Source of the DNA: Larimichthys crocea
Taxonomy: Eukaryota > Chordata > Actinopteri > Sciaenidae
Direction of reading: 5' to 3'
Assembly (NCBI RefSeq): GCF_000972845.2
Contig: NC_040012.1
Coordinates: forward strand, 10,781,927 to 10,845,926
Length of the DNA: 64,000 nucleotides
Position 1 is the first letter of the stretch; each line of letters begins with the position of its first letter. A model generated the notes under the pieces. It was given only the letters and a program-made list of their open reading frames with translations. It had not been told where the DNA came from and did not search any database. The translations under genes and the position numbers were made by a program. Of the stretch, positions 1-35,900 are shown one piece after another.

Positions 1-18614
<18,614 letters not shown>

Positions 18615-20640
18615 CAGGAGCTTCTCCAGAAAGTGTTGATGTTTTGTTTTGTTTTTTAGACTTTTCTCTACAGCTTTAAACTTGTCTATTTATTAATTCT
18701 GTCACTGGGTGTTTCTAACACGAGACACTTCCTGGTTGGTTGGTTGGATAATGGGCTCTTTCCAGTTGACACTTGGGATTTTTCTAATTGGCACTAATGT
18801 GTTGTTTCGGTTCAGTAACTAACTTACTACACGACTCTCGTTAGAATTGTCCACTTTAAAGGATTTTTACATGACCTGTCAAACATGATGCAAAGGTGTT
18901 AACGGTGTTGCCGTGTCCATAAACCAGCTTGTCTGTTGTATGTTGACTTAGACTGGGTTACTAACAAAGGTAAATATGTTTTGACTTTCTTTTACTGGAC
19001 ACGTTTCTCTGTTCTTTCTTCCAGCTAACCATCTGAACCATGTGGATTTTTTTCTGGACTCTAAACTTTCCCTCCTTCCTCATCCTCAAACAAAAAAAAA
19101 TGGAGAAACCTGTATTTCATTAAAAAAATTCATTAAAAAGAAAAATATATATCAATAAATAAACAGCGCTGGAAAATTGTCAGACACACATCAGATCACA
19201 AGGCATCATGGACATTAAGAAGCCTAACACCTCCTTCATCCATCACCTTTCCGTGTTCAAGAACTCCAACTCAACAAACTTGCAACTCTCCATTTCTACC
19301 AGAAGATGGCGGACTTGTCTTGAACTAAAGATGGACAATGGAGCGATAAGAGGGACTCATGTCATGGAGACATTCTGTGTTTCATATTACATGACAGTTA
19401 TGATGGAGACAGGAAGGTAAAAGGGGGTTTTGCTGGGACTCCTGCAAGTATGTGTTCAGTTTAAGGTACTGTCATGCAGGGATTGCAGATCTGCAGTGAG
19501 TGGTTGTGTCTCAGGGGTGGAAAATAAATATCTATTTTGTCATTTCTTTCCCCACCTGACAGATACTCGAGCAAATGCAAGCATACTTCTGTTTCCAGCT
19601 AACAAAGAAACAAACAGAAAAATACGACTGATGCCTTCGTCTAATATCTCTGGCCTTTTTGCCTTTATTCTTATCACTCTGCAAGTCACTTATCAGGTTT
19701 GGGACAGAGTACTGGGACATGAGTATTAGATATTTTGAGTATTGAGTGAGGAGCATGCAAGGTCATCATTTAAATCTATGCATTATTTTTATTATAATTA
19801 TTTTTATTGCTCCAAGCCATAAGGAAAATTCCATTGTAATGGCATATAGGAGTCCTAAAACTTTTTTTTCTGTTTATTTGGTACATTGTCTCTGTAATAT
19901 TTTTTTTCTTGTATTGTTTATTTTTTTTGTAATGTATTGCCTTACATTGATTCATAGAAAATGGTTCAAAAGGAAAACATTAAGTTAACAAATGTAAAAC
20001 TGCACTGTTTGAATTGTAAATTATTTGTAGAAGACTAAACAGGTGTAGCATTTGGCCCACCTAGTGCCTTAATGTTTGGATATTGATTTTACTGCCATAT
20101 CTGTTTGTTTTTCTTCTCCAAAACAAGACAAATCTTAACTCTTCCATCATTTATTTTTTAAGAAATCGACCACATGTTTGTGGTTTTATCGGAACTTCTT
20201 TTTCTCTGGTTTGAGTATATAAAAATATATATATTAGATTACCTCTTTATGGACACATTGCAATAGAGTATAGCGTGTCAAAACAAAGTCCCCAGACTCA
20301 GTTCATATCACATGACAAATTTCGGGATGGTGTACCTAAAAGCGAGCCTACCTGTGTCAATGATTGTCCTTATTAACAATTACAAGTTGTTTCTCTAATA
20401 CGGTAATGTCCCGTTAATGCAAACCCCCCACAGTGTATATAATGAGAGAGACATAAGGATTAAGGAATACCTCCGCAATCTTTTTATTTGTAACTTTTTG
20501 TTCGGAAAAAAAAAAAAAGCACTGGAACTATGACCTACTCTTGTCTTGGATAATTTGCATGGTTAATTGCATTGGAGTCCGCACTGATGGATATGTCAAT
20601 AAACATATCTTTATCATTCATTGTATGCTAGTTTTCACTA
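18615..20640 (+). other. rock1: rock1 3' UTR
   Basis: AT-rich, no coding content recognised. Candidate poly(A) signals AATAAA occur at 19154-19159 and 19158-19163 (overlapping) and at 20598-20603; the repeat-rich block starts shortly after the last one. The end of the UTR is therefore inferred, and at least two alternative 3' ends are possible. Confidence 0.6.
20598..20603 (+). promoter_or_regulatory. Likely distal poly(A) signal of rock1
   Basis: AATAAA about 2 kb after the stop codon, followed by a T-rich stretch. It is the last plus-strand AATAAA before the interspersed repeats, hence the best candidate for the long-form 3' end. Confidence 0.45.
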
Positions 20641-20742
20641 CAGAAACCATCATAGTTTTATAGTTTTAGCATGAGGCTATACATGGATCCATCCAACAAC
20701 ACGATTACCAACCGGGAAAAGTGGACAACAGCTGGTTTGTGT

Positions 20743-21068
20743 TAAAGGTCCAATGTGTAAGAAGAGGTCTGTATTTGCATATTATATTATTCATAACTGT
20801 TTTCATTTATGTGTAATCACCTGAAGATAAGAGTAATTATGTTTTTGTTACTCTAGAATGAGACTTCTACACATACAGACACAGAGGGTCTTCCATGGAG
20901 TCCGCAATGTTTCTACAGCAGCCAGAACAGATGAACTTAGACACAAGATTCTGCGCACATTTCATGGTCAATTTCTCCTTTATACCTACAAGAAGAGGAT
21001 GATGCAGTGGGGTTGTGATCAGCAACTACTTCACTAGATGCCTGTATCCTACACTCTGGACCTTTTAA
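20743..21068. mobile_element. Short inverted-repeat element (MITE-like), copy 1
   Basis: Left end TTAAAGGTCCAATGTGTAAG and right end ACACTCTGGACCTTTTAA are imperfect inverted complements about 325 bp apart. The interior (CACCTGAAGATAAGAG and onward) resembles the copy at 40093-40428. There is no coding capacity, so it is a non-autonomous element, probably moved by a DNA transposase; the superfamily is not assigned. Confidence 0.7.
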
Positions 21069-21202
21069 TTGCGTTAATTTGCTTGGAAATATGTACCTTG
21101 GAAGCACAATATCAAGTGACTTGTTAAGGGCCCTAAGGTTTTATTTTCTCACCTTGAAGCCCTGTTTCAAGAGGTCCCATGTGTCAAAATGTAAAATCAG
21201 GT

Positions 21203-22069
21203 TTTAAAGGATCAGTTTGCAGGATTTAGTGGCACCTAGCTGTGTTGCTGATGTGCAACTGCTTGCCTCACTCTCTCATTTCTAGCATTAAAGCATTGTG
21301 TAAAGTATGAATAAATATGGGTTCTGAGTTTGGCCAAAGAAGAAAGTGTTATTAAGCACTCAGCCAAATTTGAATGATTAAAAATATCGACAAGTTTCCG
21401 GAATTAGGTGTCAAAATCAGGTAAAAATTCATTCTCATCTCCAGGACTGTGGGGGCTTGTCCGCTGACGACGCTGAAGCCACGCCCACTCGTGTGAGCAG
21501 TCAAGCAGCAATTTTGAAGCAACTGAAACGTGTCAGATGAGGTCAGAAAAAGACATGACTTTTAAAATACTCTAAGTGAGATGAATTAATCTCTGCTAGG
21601 GGTGTAGGGGTATGCTCAGGGTGGCCTCAGCGTGTCATCGAGACACTCTTTAAGGACCGCCCACAAAATCCTGGACTGAAAACTGGTGAAAAACTGTTTT
21701 AACCTTTAATTCCACATTTCAGTAATATATCCTTCAAAGTTCGCATGTTTTTAGCAACTCTTTTCAACATATTTATTGTATTTTGAAAGAAAATGTCCTT
21801 TAAACTATGGTTACAAAGCACGTAATTTGAAAGAAAATGTCCTTTAAACTATGGTTACAAAGCACGTAAAATGTGAATATCTAGAGCCGGTGTTTGGTTT
21901 GTCCATGCCAGCCTACTGTAGAAACATGTTGGACTCCGTGGAAGAGGACCTGCTGCTTCTGTAGATATGAAAACCTCATTATAAGGAACAAATACATAAC
22001 ATTTCATGTGATTATACACTAAAAATCTCTAAATAGAGCCCTATAAATCTTACACACTGGACCTTTAAG
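21203..22069. mobile_element. MITE-like element, copy 2 (larger, composite)
   Basis: Starts with TTTTAAAGGATCAGTTTGCA and the phrase GGATTTAGTGGCACCTAG, and ends with TACACACTGGACCTTTAAGG, the inverse of the family terminus. At about 870 bp it is much longer than copy 1. It carries a GC-richer interior near 21450-21500 and a 44-bp tandem duplication, so it is probably a nested or composite element. Confidence 0.55.
21783..21869. repeat. 44-bp tandem duplication
   Basis: The unit beginning GAAAGAAAATGTCCTTTAAA and ending CAAAGCACGTAA occurs twice head to tail with a 44-bp period, the two copies being essentially identical. It looks recent and sits inside the composite element at 21203-22069. 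Confidence 0.9.
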
Positions 22070-22197
22070 GCCTTAATAATTAAATGTTGCATGTTCGTAC
22101 AGTTAATGTTAATGAAGGTAGTATTGCAGTGTAGAAAAACTGCGCATACAGCACAGAATGGGAGGAAGAAGGCAGCTTATTCTTGTATCTTTAACAG

Positions 22198-22932
22198 GAA
22201 CAGACAGGCTCAAGTAAGTTTTCATATGGTGCTAAAACTATCACCTGCTCAGGGTGTTATGGACTGAACAAACAACAGTAACAACACACCTGATTCATAA
22301 ATACTGTAATTAATGTGGCAGAATGATATGTACAGGAAATCTCTGTGTGTAGAGTCTGGGTGTGCTGTGGTGATGTGTCTGTTCTGAACGAGCTGGTTCA
22401 AAGAGCCAGCTCCGGTATGTGAGCCGTTGAGTGATATTAGAAAAGGATATTTAAAAAAAAAATGAAAACACAAAGGCAGAATGCAGAATTTTGCAAAGCC
22501 ATGCTATTGTATTGAGCAGGGTCCACAAACAACTTTACAACTTTAACAGACACATGAGAACTGTATATCCAACAGTCAATAGCTGTCCTTTGAAAAAAAA
22601 AGTTTCATTTGGCTTCAACAATTGGCTACAGCAATTTATTGATTTTAGAAAATTTAATTTTTACTTTTGAATACTTCAGTACAAAGGATGTATTGAATAT
22701 ATACATGATATATTGACTGTTTTGACTCTTGATGATTTGTACGTACACATACAAATCATCAAATTTGGCTGAATTGTGAAAGGTAAAATGAAGAGCTGGC
22801 TCTTTGACTCTTGATGAGTCAAAACAGTCAATATATCATCAGGTGTGTTGTTACTGATGTTTGTTCAGTCCACAACACCCTGAGCAGGTGATAGTTTAAG
22901 CACCATATGAAAACTTACTTTAGCCTGTCTGT
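22198..22932. repeat. Inverted repeat, about 96-bp arms
   Basis: Arm 22198-22294 (containing CACCTGCTCAGGGTGTTATG) is repeated in reverse complement at 22837-22932 with a few changes. The loop holds GAGCCAGCTC/GAGCCGTTGAG motifs like those at the hAT-like end at 23190-23261, so the palindrome appears to be part of a larger transposon composite. Confidence 0.85.
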
Positions 22933-23120
22933 TTTTGTTATAGAAATGTTTGGTAAATATCAGCAGAAAAATCATGAGAACTACAGCCGGCTCTTCATTT
23001 GGCTTCAACAATTGGCTACAGCAATTTATTGATTTTAGAAAATGTAATTTTTTACTTTTGAATACTTCAGTACAAGGGATGTATTGAATATATACATGAT
23101 ATATTGACTGTTTTGACTCA
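22604..23120. repeat. Direct repeat, about 125-bp units
   Basis: The segment from TTCATTTGGCTTCAACAATT to the end of TATTGACTGTTTTGACTC is present at 22604-22728 and again at 22993-23120 in the same orientation, differing by a few substitutions and single-base changes. It overlaps the inverted repeat and shows that this block grew by internal duplication. Confidence 0.85.
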
Positions 23121-23261
23121 AAAAAAAAAAAACTCAAAGTCAAAACAGTGCTAAATTTGGCTGAAATAAGAAAGGTAAAACGAAGAGCCGGCTCTTTTTG
23201 GTGGTGAGCCAAAGAGTCAAATGATGCGAGTCCCTAAAAAGAGCCGAACTTCCCATCACTG
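23121..23261. mobile_element. hAT-like transposon end
   Basis: Read on the minus strand, the sequence ending at 23261 starts CAGTGATGGGAAGTTCGGCT, followed by runs of AGAGCC/GGCTCT half-sites, which is typical of hAT element termini in fish. No transposase is present. Its outer end lies about 185 bp before the usp14 start codon. Confidence 0.6.
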
Positions 23262-23444
23262 GTGTTGTATGCGGCAGGGCGGCTGGCAGATGTCAGAGCG
23301 CGTCGATAAGTTCCCAGCGTGTTGTTGCAGCGTCATTCTGTTTGAATGAAGTTCAGACCGAGAACTAGCCAACTCTTCATTCGCGCCCCGGTGGATCGAA
23401 ACAGGAAAAAATAAAGAGTTGAGGAAGTGAACGCTTTGCCAAAC

Positions 23445-28849
<5,405 letters not shown>

Positions 28850-29790
28850 CTGTGGAAGATTTCCTAGAAGACAAAGACAACATCCAACACATACAAATTG
28901 CCATTTCCAAGCACTGTCTGCATAGATGTGCAGTAAAACTGGTGTCTTTAAAGATTTGATTACCTTAATTTTTCTTTTTTTTTTTGTTTTTGTAACCAAC
29001 ACGGATGCTTGTAAAACAAATTCTGTCAAACGGTGTTAAATATTCAACCATAGTGGGCTTTGAAAAAAAAAAAATGGCGATATGACGAGAGGCAATCTCT
29101 GGACTGGATCCTTGAAAGAGGTTTTTAAGTCTAGCTCTGCAGTTTCATTAAATGTTTTATACACATTGTATATTTTTTAAGGCCTTTGATAAGGTGCTCA
29201 TATCATAAAAGCAAAATATTTCTCTTTAGTCATTTAATCAACTTGTAAAAAAAAAAGCTGTCGTCCTGGACATTCTGGCTTCTATCTTCTCGGATGTATT
29301 ATGGAGATTTTCACGTAACACTGTAAAGACTTCACCTGTTGGCCCTCTGGGAAATTTGGGTTCAATCTCAGGTCTTTTGTTAAGTGCTTGGCTCGCATCA
29401 TCTCCTGGAATTGTTCTCGGACGTATTGACAGATAAGGCTCTTTCTTGCCAAATCTTCACTAATGCTTTTTTTGGTGGAAGTGTGTGTGTGGCTCGGAAC
29501 AGATTGCCCTCGTGGTGAACCGCATGCAGTTAAATAAAGACTTGAGATTCGACTGATGAGTTTACTCAACAAGCCTTTAACTTTGTTCTTGCCGACACTG
29601 ATTTCAGACATCTGTATCATTTAAAAAAGAAAAAAAAATGCTACGCTTCACTTTGTTTCTCCTTGCAGGTTTTCTGATCACCCTGCCACAATGTGTAAGA
29701 TCTAACCGTCACCACTCTGTAATAAGTTATTGACTGATCACTTTTCATAGGTGGTGAAAATAAACTGTTATACCAAAATGTGAGTCTTTA
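28850..29790 (+). other. usp14: usp14 3' UTR
   Basis: Non-coding, AT-rich, with A-runs and T-runs. AATAAA at 29533-29538 and at 29759-29764 are the candidate poly(A) signals; the second puts the transcript end just short of the thoc1 3' end on the other strand. Confidence 0.6.
29759..29764 (+). promoter_or_regulatory. usp14 distal poly(A) signal
   Basis: AATAAA on the plus strand, about 60 bp from the opposing thoc1 signals (AATAAA on the minus strand at 29822-29827 and 29837-29842). Positions fit tail-to-tail transcription units. Confidence 0.55.
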
Positions 29791-29821
29791 ATGTGAGCAT
29801 GATGAATGATCAGAACAAGAT

Positions 29822-29842
29822 TTTATTAGAAAAACATTTATT
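29822..29842 (-). promoter_or_regulatory. thoc1 poly(A) signals (two)
   Basis: TTTATT on the plus strand at 29822-29827 and 29837-29842 reads AATAAA on the thoc1 strand, about 130-150 nt after the thoc1 stop at 29969-29971. Confidence 0.55.
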
Positions 29843-29968
29843 GGGTTTTTTTACAGTGAAAAAACATGTTTCAACCTGTACTACGTACAAAAAAAATTTA
29901 GTCTCCAATTGTTTTTGGTATGAAAATTCAATGGAGGTACTGATTATTTAAGTAGCCAACAATCTACT

Positions 29969-32900
29969 TTAAGCCTCACTGAGGCTGTCTGCAATCTGGG
30001 AGAACCCTGCAGCGTTCAGAGCCGTGACCAGGTTATCCACGGTAGCTTGTGTTCCCTCTCTGTCCTGCCAGGCTACAAGCAGCAGTTTGGCCTGCATGTC
30101 GACGTCTTCGCTGTCCGTCTCGATCTCCCGCAGCTCCGCCGCTTTCATCTCCAAATGAGAAGCCAGCGTCTTCCACTGTGCGCCCAGTTTGGCTGCTATG
30201 TCATCCATCTGCTGGTTTGTCACTATCTTGCTCTGTATGCTTGGACCTGGAAGAAAAAACAAAAACAATAGGGAGGATAAAAATAGATGCTTGATCTAAA
30301 AAGAAAAAGGCTGGAAATGAGCGGATTTGTGGGGAAGGTGAATTCATCAAAACCAGGACGAAGACAATACCGAGGTCACACTGGGGGGGAAAGGATAAAC
30401 CACAGTTGATGGATATATTCTGATATTCAAGATGACTCATCTGCTTCTTAATGCATCTTTGTGTTAAAAATATGGACAAAAGAAGAAACTACGAAGCTAA
30501 AATATCCAAGTATCGTGTTCGAATCAGCGACTATTCAAACTCACTGTCATTGCTGTCTTTGAGAAGGTTGTCTCCATTATCGTCATCATCCTCTTCTCCC
30601 GTCTTGATCTCTTCAGAAGGGATATCCTTCTGCATGAACAAAAATTAAAAGATATCAGAATTTGTCAACCATCATTCAGTGTTTTTAATAATGAAGGCTA
30701 CCTTTTTTCTTTCTATAAGTAACTAAAATCCTCACCGGTAGTTCTTTGGCCAGTTTGCTAACCATGCTGTCTAGGTAGTCTGCCAGACTCTTGAACTTCT
30801 GGTTAGTTGGCTGAAAGAAGTGTGGACTTCTCCTGGACAGCAGCCTCAGAGCACGCCAGCCATAGTTCGGGTTCCGGACAACCCTGAGTCACACAAAAGG
30901 CACGGCACGCACAGATTGTGAATACTGGGAATGAAGCCAGTGCCTCGGGGGAGAAAAAAACTTTTTCAGACTTGCAAACTTACTTGTACTCATCCTCCAC
31001 CATGTTTGCAGGGTCGGCCTGTTCAATGGCCTCTGCGAAGAATTCGTCCAGTGATGGCATGAACTCCCTGAATGAAACAGAACATCGGATGTGAAAAACT
31101 ATTTTTTGTTCCTAATATATTACACCGTATATATATCTATATATAGAAATAGATGGAATATATGCAGATGGAAACTTCTACCTTGTTTTCTCAGCCACTG
31201 ACCTGCTGTCTGACTTGCAGGCCTCCATGTTGTCTTGGTTCAGGTTCCACAGTCGAGTCAATTCATCACTAACAAAAGACAAAGAGCCTGAATTACTGAA
31301 ATGAAGTCAGTGCTTTTCATTCCACTGAAGCTTCAGAGATAGATCTACATGTGATTATTAAAGAAATATCTTTTCATCCATCTCCACATGATCTACACAG
31401 AGCGACACGCCTCGAGCTCTTTCAGCGCAGTGTCAAAGAGACATTTCTCTGTGCTCCTCTGCTGACCCCACCCCTGTATTAGATCACATACTTTCCCATG
31501 AAAATCTTGCGATCTGGCCCTTTTCCAAGGAAGTCTTCCGGAGCTTGTCTTTTCCTGGTGGGTCTTTTGGGTTTGTCATCTACTGTCCTGTTAAAAGAGG
31601 AAACAAGTCGGACTGTCATTTTGACAGGCCAGCCCGAGTGCACACACCACTTTCTTGAAAAATGGATTCATCAAATCTGTACCTTTCTTTCACAAAGCTC
31701 GGACATCCTTCATTTTTCCAGCCGTTCCAGTTCTCCTCTGTGTCAAGGATATGCTGTCAAAGAATGGGAAGCATTTCTAGTGTTACTAATGTCCGAAGAA
31801 CTCTGACGACAAACTTGACACACACTCATGAGCGTGTACAGACGAGCCTTTATTTAATATTTAATATCAGTATTCCCAAAGCATGGCTTACCTCAACCAT
31901 GGTGCCAAACTTGCCTCCATCAGGTGGAATCTCTTTCAATAGCTACAACAAACAGTCACAGATTAATCCGGGTCAAGAAAATGCAGATCATATAGATCAG
32001 CATGGCTGATTTCAGTGTGCTGACACTTTCTATGGACCGACATAACTCTACAATGATCCAGATAAATCTCAACAGCAGAACAGGTAAGATAATGAGTCAA
32101 GAGTCAGCGTGACTGAAGACTGACCTGATAAACCAGTTTAGTCGTCTCTTCGATCCACGTCGTCTGATCATCGTTCAGAACACAACTGGAGCTGTACGAG
32201 GACAAAGAAATACGAAATATGAACCTTAAACATCTGGCAGCTGCTTCTCGACACTGTTTTCCAAAAGGTCAGAGCAGAGACATGCTTCACCTTTTGAACT
32301 TGACCTGACCCTTCAAGTACTGGAAGAGGATGAGGTACTGCAGTAAAATGTGCCGCCTGAAGTTACTGTCGCTGAGCTGCAAGTCCATCAGCTGGAGGTG
32401 AAGAGGAAAGAAGCAGGAGTGAGGTAATGTCCAACCCGAATCTCTGGGTGGGTTATCGTTCTTTACTTGCATAAACGTAAGTGGACACATTCAATAAGGC
32501 AGCCATAGTGGTATATGAAATATATCTAACATTTTATTTGAATGAAAATGTTGCATCTATAGGAGTAAAACGAGTTTTCTCACCTTCTCGCTCGTTAAAA
32601 ACTTGGCAAAGTAGACATGTTCTCCTCCCGACGCTCTCAGCTCCTCTAGCTTTCTCTTGGAGGCCTGCATGTCGTCCAACTTGTAGCTCTTGAACACTGC
32701 CAAGGTTTCATCTGAGTACTGTGCACGGGAAAAAAAAATGAATTCACACGTGAAACATCCTACTTTGTTTTTACTGACAAAAGGAGGGCAAGGGAGAAAA
32801 ATGTGCTTTGCTTATGTGCTCAGGTGAATTACCTTAAGGAATGTCATCCAGGAGAATTTATCATAACACTGCACAGGGTTTCTGAAGTAGTCCTGCAGTG

Positions 32901-35900
32901 TCCAGAACTTTCTGTACAAGTTGTAGTCGATCGGGATGGAACTGAAAGGAAAGTTTGACACAGTGTTCATTCATTCAAACACAGTAACAAACAAAAGTGT
33001 CACTTAAATAAAAAAAGACAAACTTCATTGTGTGTTTTAGTGTGTGACGGTCACATACCACGGTGCAGGAGCATCGTCTTCTCCCATTTCTCCTTCCTCC
33101 ACCTCCATACCTTCCTCCTTTTCCTCTGTGTGCTATAAATATAGAACCAACAAAAGAAAACTAAATGAGAGTTTTCAGATTCAATTTTAAATTCGCACAA
33201 TCATTACCAGGTGGTTTGCACTTTACCTTCTGCCCGAGAGTGCTTTCTTGTTCATTTTTGTTGAACACCGTTACGTTGTCCAGGTTAAACTGGCTCTGTA
33301 GATTCAGACCTGGAATAAACACGAATGTTAGTACAAAAGGAAATCAGATTAAGTTGAAACTGAGGCTTCATTTATTTAAAGATAAACTGCACAGATGTTG
33401 GTTCTTACCGGATTTTTCAGACAGAGGGAAGAGACGTGCCAGGAAAAGCTGGATCCGCCCACAGAACACAGTATTCTGAGATTTGGACAGCCTCCTTAAA
33501 AGATCTACACAGATTAAGAGATGTGTTACAGCTACGCCATTTAAACATAAGTCTTCAGTTCATGAAGGAAATACTATTCTTACCGTTACACATCCTCAAC
33601 AAGTAGTTCTTCCCGGCAGTGTAAAAAGAGTTCTGGAGAAAGCAAGAGCACAGACACAGTTATCAAATGTTACGCTGGAGAAATACACAAACCTGCTTTT
33701 ACTGAGACGCTGAGGCTTATTTACCGATTTCCAGGTGGAAACATTCTCCTCCACGAAGGAGAAGATTTTGTCACATTGGTCCAGAGGGAGGCAGTCCAGT
33801 ACATCTCCCAGCAGAAGGAAAGGAGTTGTAGCAGAACAGATACCTACACGAAGAGAGTGAAACAAGACAGGAAAAGCTTAAAATCACTACAAAGCTTTGC
33901 GTGAGGCGAGAAAACCTGCTCCAATGTGCGTCCACGCCTAGCAGACTAAATAACTGAAGTGAAAATTTGTTAGTCTGTACCAAGCGTTATATAATTTAAG
34001 ATCAACCTCATACCACATGTTGTAACACTCAGTACTACAAAGAGACATTTTTCTACAGTGGTAAACGGTGTAAAAGCAGAGCGGCAGGTCTGCAGTAATA
34101 GACTATTTAACTCAGAATAAACATGACACGACCTCAGCAAGAAGAATGATGCTTCAATCTTAAGTTTCTACGCGAGGATTAACTGAGCGACTGCACCTCA
34201 AAATACACGGTAAGTCATTTTAAGAGAAATACACTGTGCCATATTGCCACACGGAAACTGCTAGACTGTTGTGTCTGTTTATACTGTTGCCATATTTATA
34301 CTATTTATATCTTCCAGATTTGCAACTATCTTTTCTTGGATGCCTTTTAGCTTGTATATATATATATTTTTTACATCTTTTACTTATATTTTATATTTCA
34401 TGTATATTGCTGTTTGCACCGGGATAAGAGGGAAACACAATTTCAGTTCTCTGTATTATTCAGTTCTCTGGGTTATGCCTAGTCAGGCACGGTATTGGTT
34501 GACGATGCAGTCACATCTCCCTTACTGAAAACTCTCTGTCTCTCTCCCTCACCCTCTCTTGAACTTGAACAGGTTTTTGGAAGTTTAATATAATCACAAC
34601 AACGCTGATAATACGTGCTGTCATGTGGATCAGTGACATACCTTCTGTGACCGCATCAATACTCAGGTATATGAGAGACAGGTAGTCATCACAGCTTGCT
34701 TTCTGCTCAACCTGCACACAAAAACACAACAATATCAGGCTCTTATGTGCAGCCACGTTGTTTTAATTAGGTTACAGTTGATTCACTTACAATTGTGTGA
34801 CTGCATCGTCAACCAATACCGGGCCTGACCAGGCATAACCCAGAGAACTGAATAATACAGAGAACTGAAATTGTGTTTCCCTCTTATCCCGGTGCAAACA
34901 GCAATAAACATGAAATATAAAATAGAAGTAAAAGATGTAAAAAAATATATATATATAAATAAAAATATATACAAGCTAAAAGACATCCAAGAAAGACAGT
35001 GGCAAATCTGGAAGATATAAATAGTATAAATATGGCAACAGTATAAACAGACACAAAGTCTAGCAGTTTCCGTGTGGCGATATGGCACAGTGTATTTCTC
35101 TTAAAATGACTACCGTGTATTTGAGGTGCAGGTCGCTCAATTAATCCTCGCGTAGAAACTTAAGATTGAAGCATCGTTCTTTTGCTGAGGTCGTGTCATG
35201 TTTATCTGAGTTCAATAGTCTCTTACTGCAGACCTGCCGCTCTGCTTTTACACCGTTTGCCATGTAGAAAATGTCTCTTTGTAGTACTGAGTGTTACAAC
35301 TGTGGCATGAGGTTGATCTTAAATTTTATAACGCTTGGTACAGACTAACAAATTTTCACTTCAGTTATTTAGTCTTAGCTGCTAGTGTGGACGCACATTG
35401 AAGCAGGTTTTCTCGCCTCACGCAAAGCTTTGTAGTGATTTAACTTTCCTGTCTTGTCTCACTCTCTTCGTTTAGGTATCCGTTCTGCTACAANNNNNNN
35501 NNNTGCGAGGGGATGTCAATATTTTGCCCATTTCCTAGGGATTTCCTCCCCTATGCTTCAACTTGGGCCTGTGTGTTCTCAAGGCCTTGCCAATGAAGTT
35601 ATCAAATCACAACTTTTTATCGAGGCCGTGGCCATGAACGGCACTCAAATCGACGCTACAGATTTTCACCAAAAAATCCATTGACTTTGCCCTGTTTTCG
35701 GGCAAACTGTGCGGCTATCATATACTTTGTCACAGCTGTCTGAAACTTGTTGGGGTTGTTAAGAGCAATATTATGCACAATTCGGCTGCATGATTAATGA
35801 GGGGGCGGGGCAAACGCGCTCTATAGCGCCCCCTTGAATTTTTCTTTGGGACAGCCTGCACCAGTTTTGGACACAGAATTATGAAAACTCAGCCACTTTG

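Noticed and set aside
34236..35088. Paired hydrophobic frames (plus 34236-34427, minus 34783-35088) as a membrane protein gene
   Set aside because: They are the two arms of inverted repeat 1 read in opposite directions; the Tyr/Leu/Ile-rich composition comes from AT-rich intron 4.
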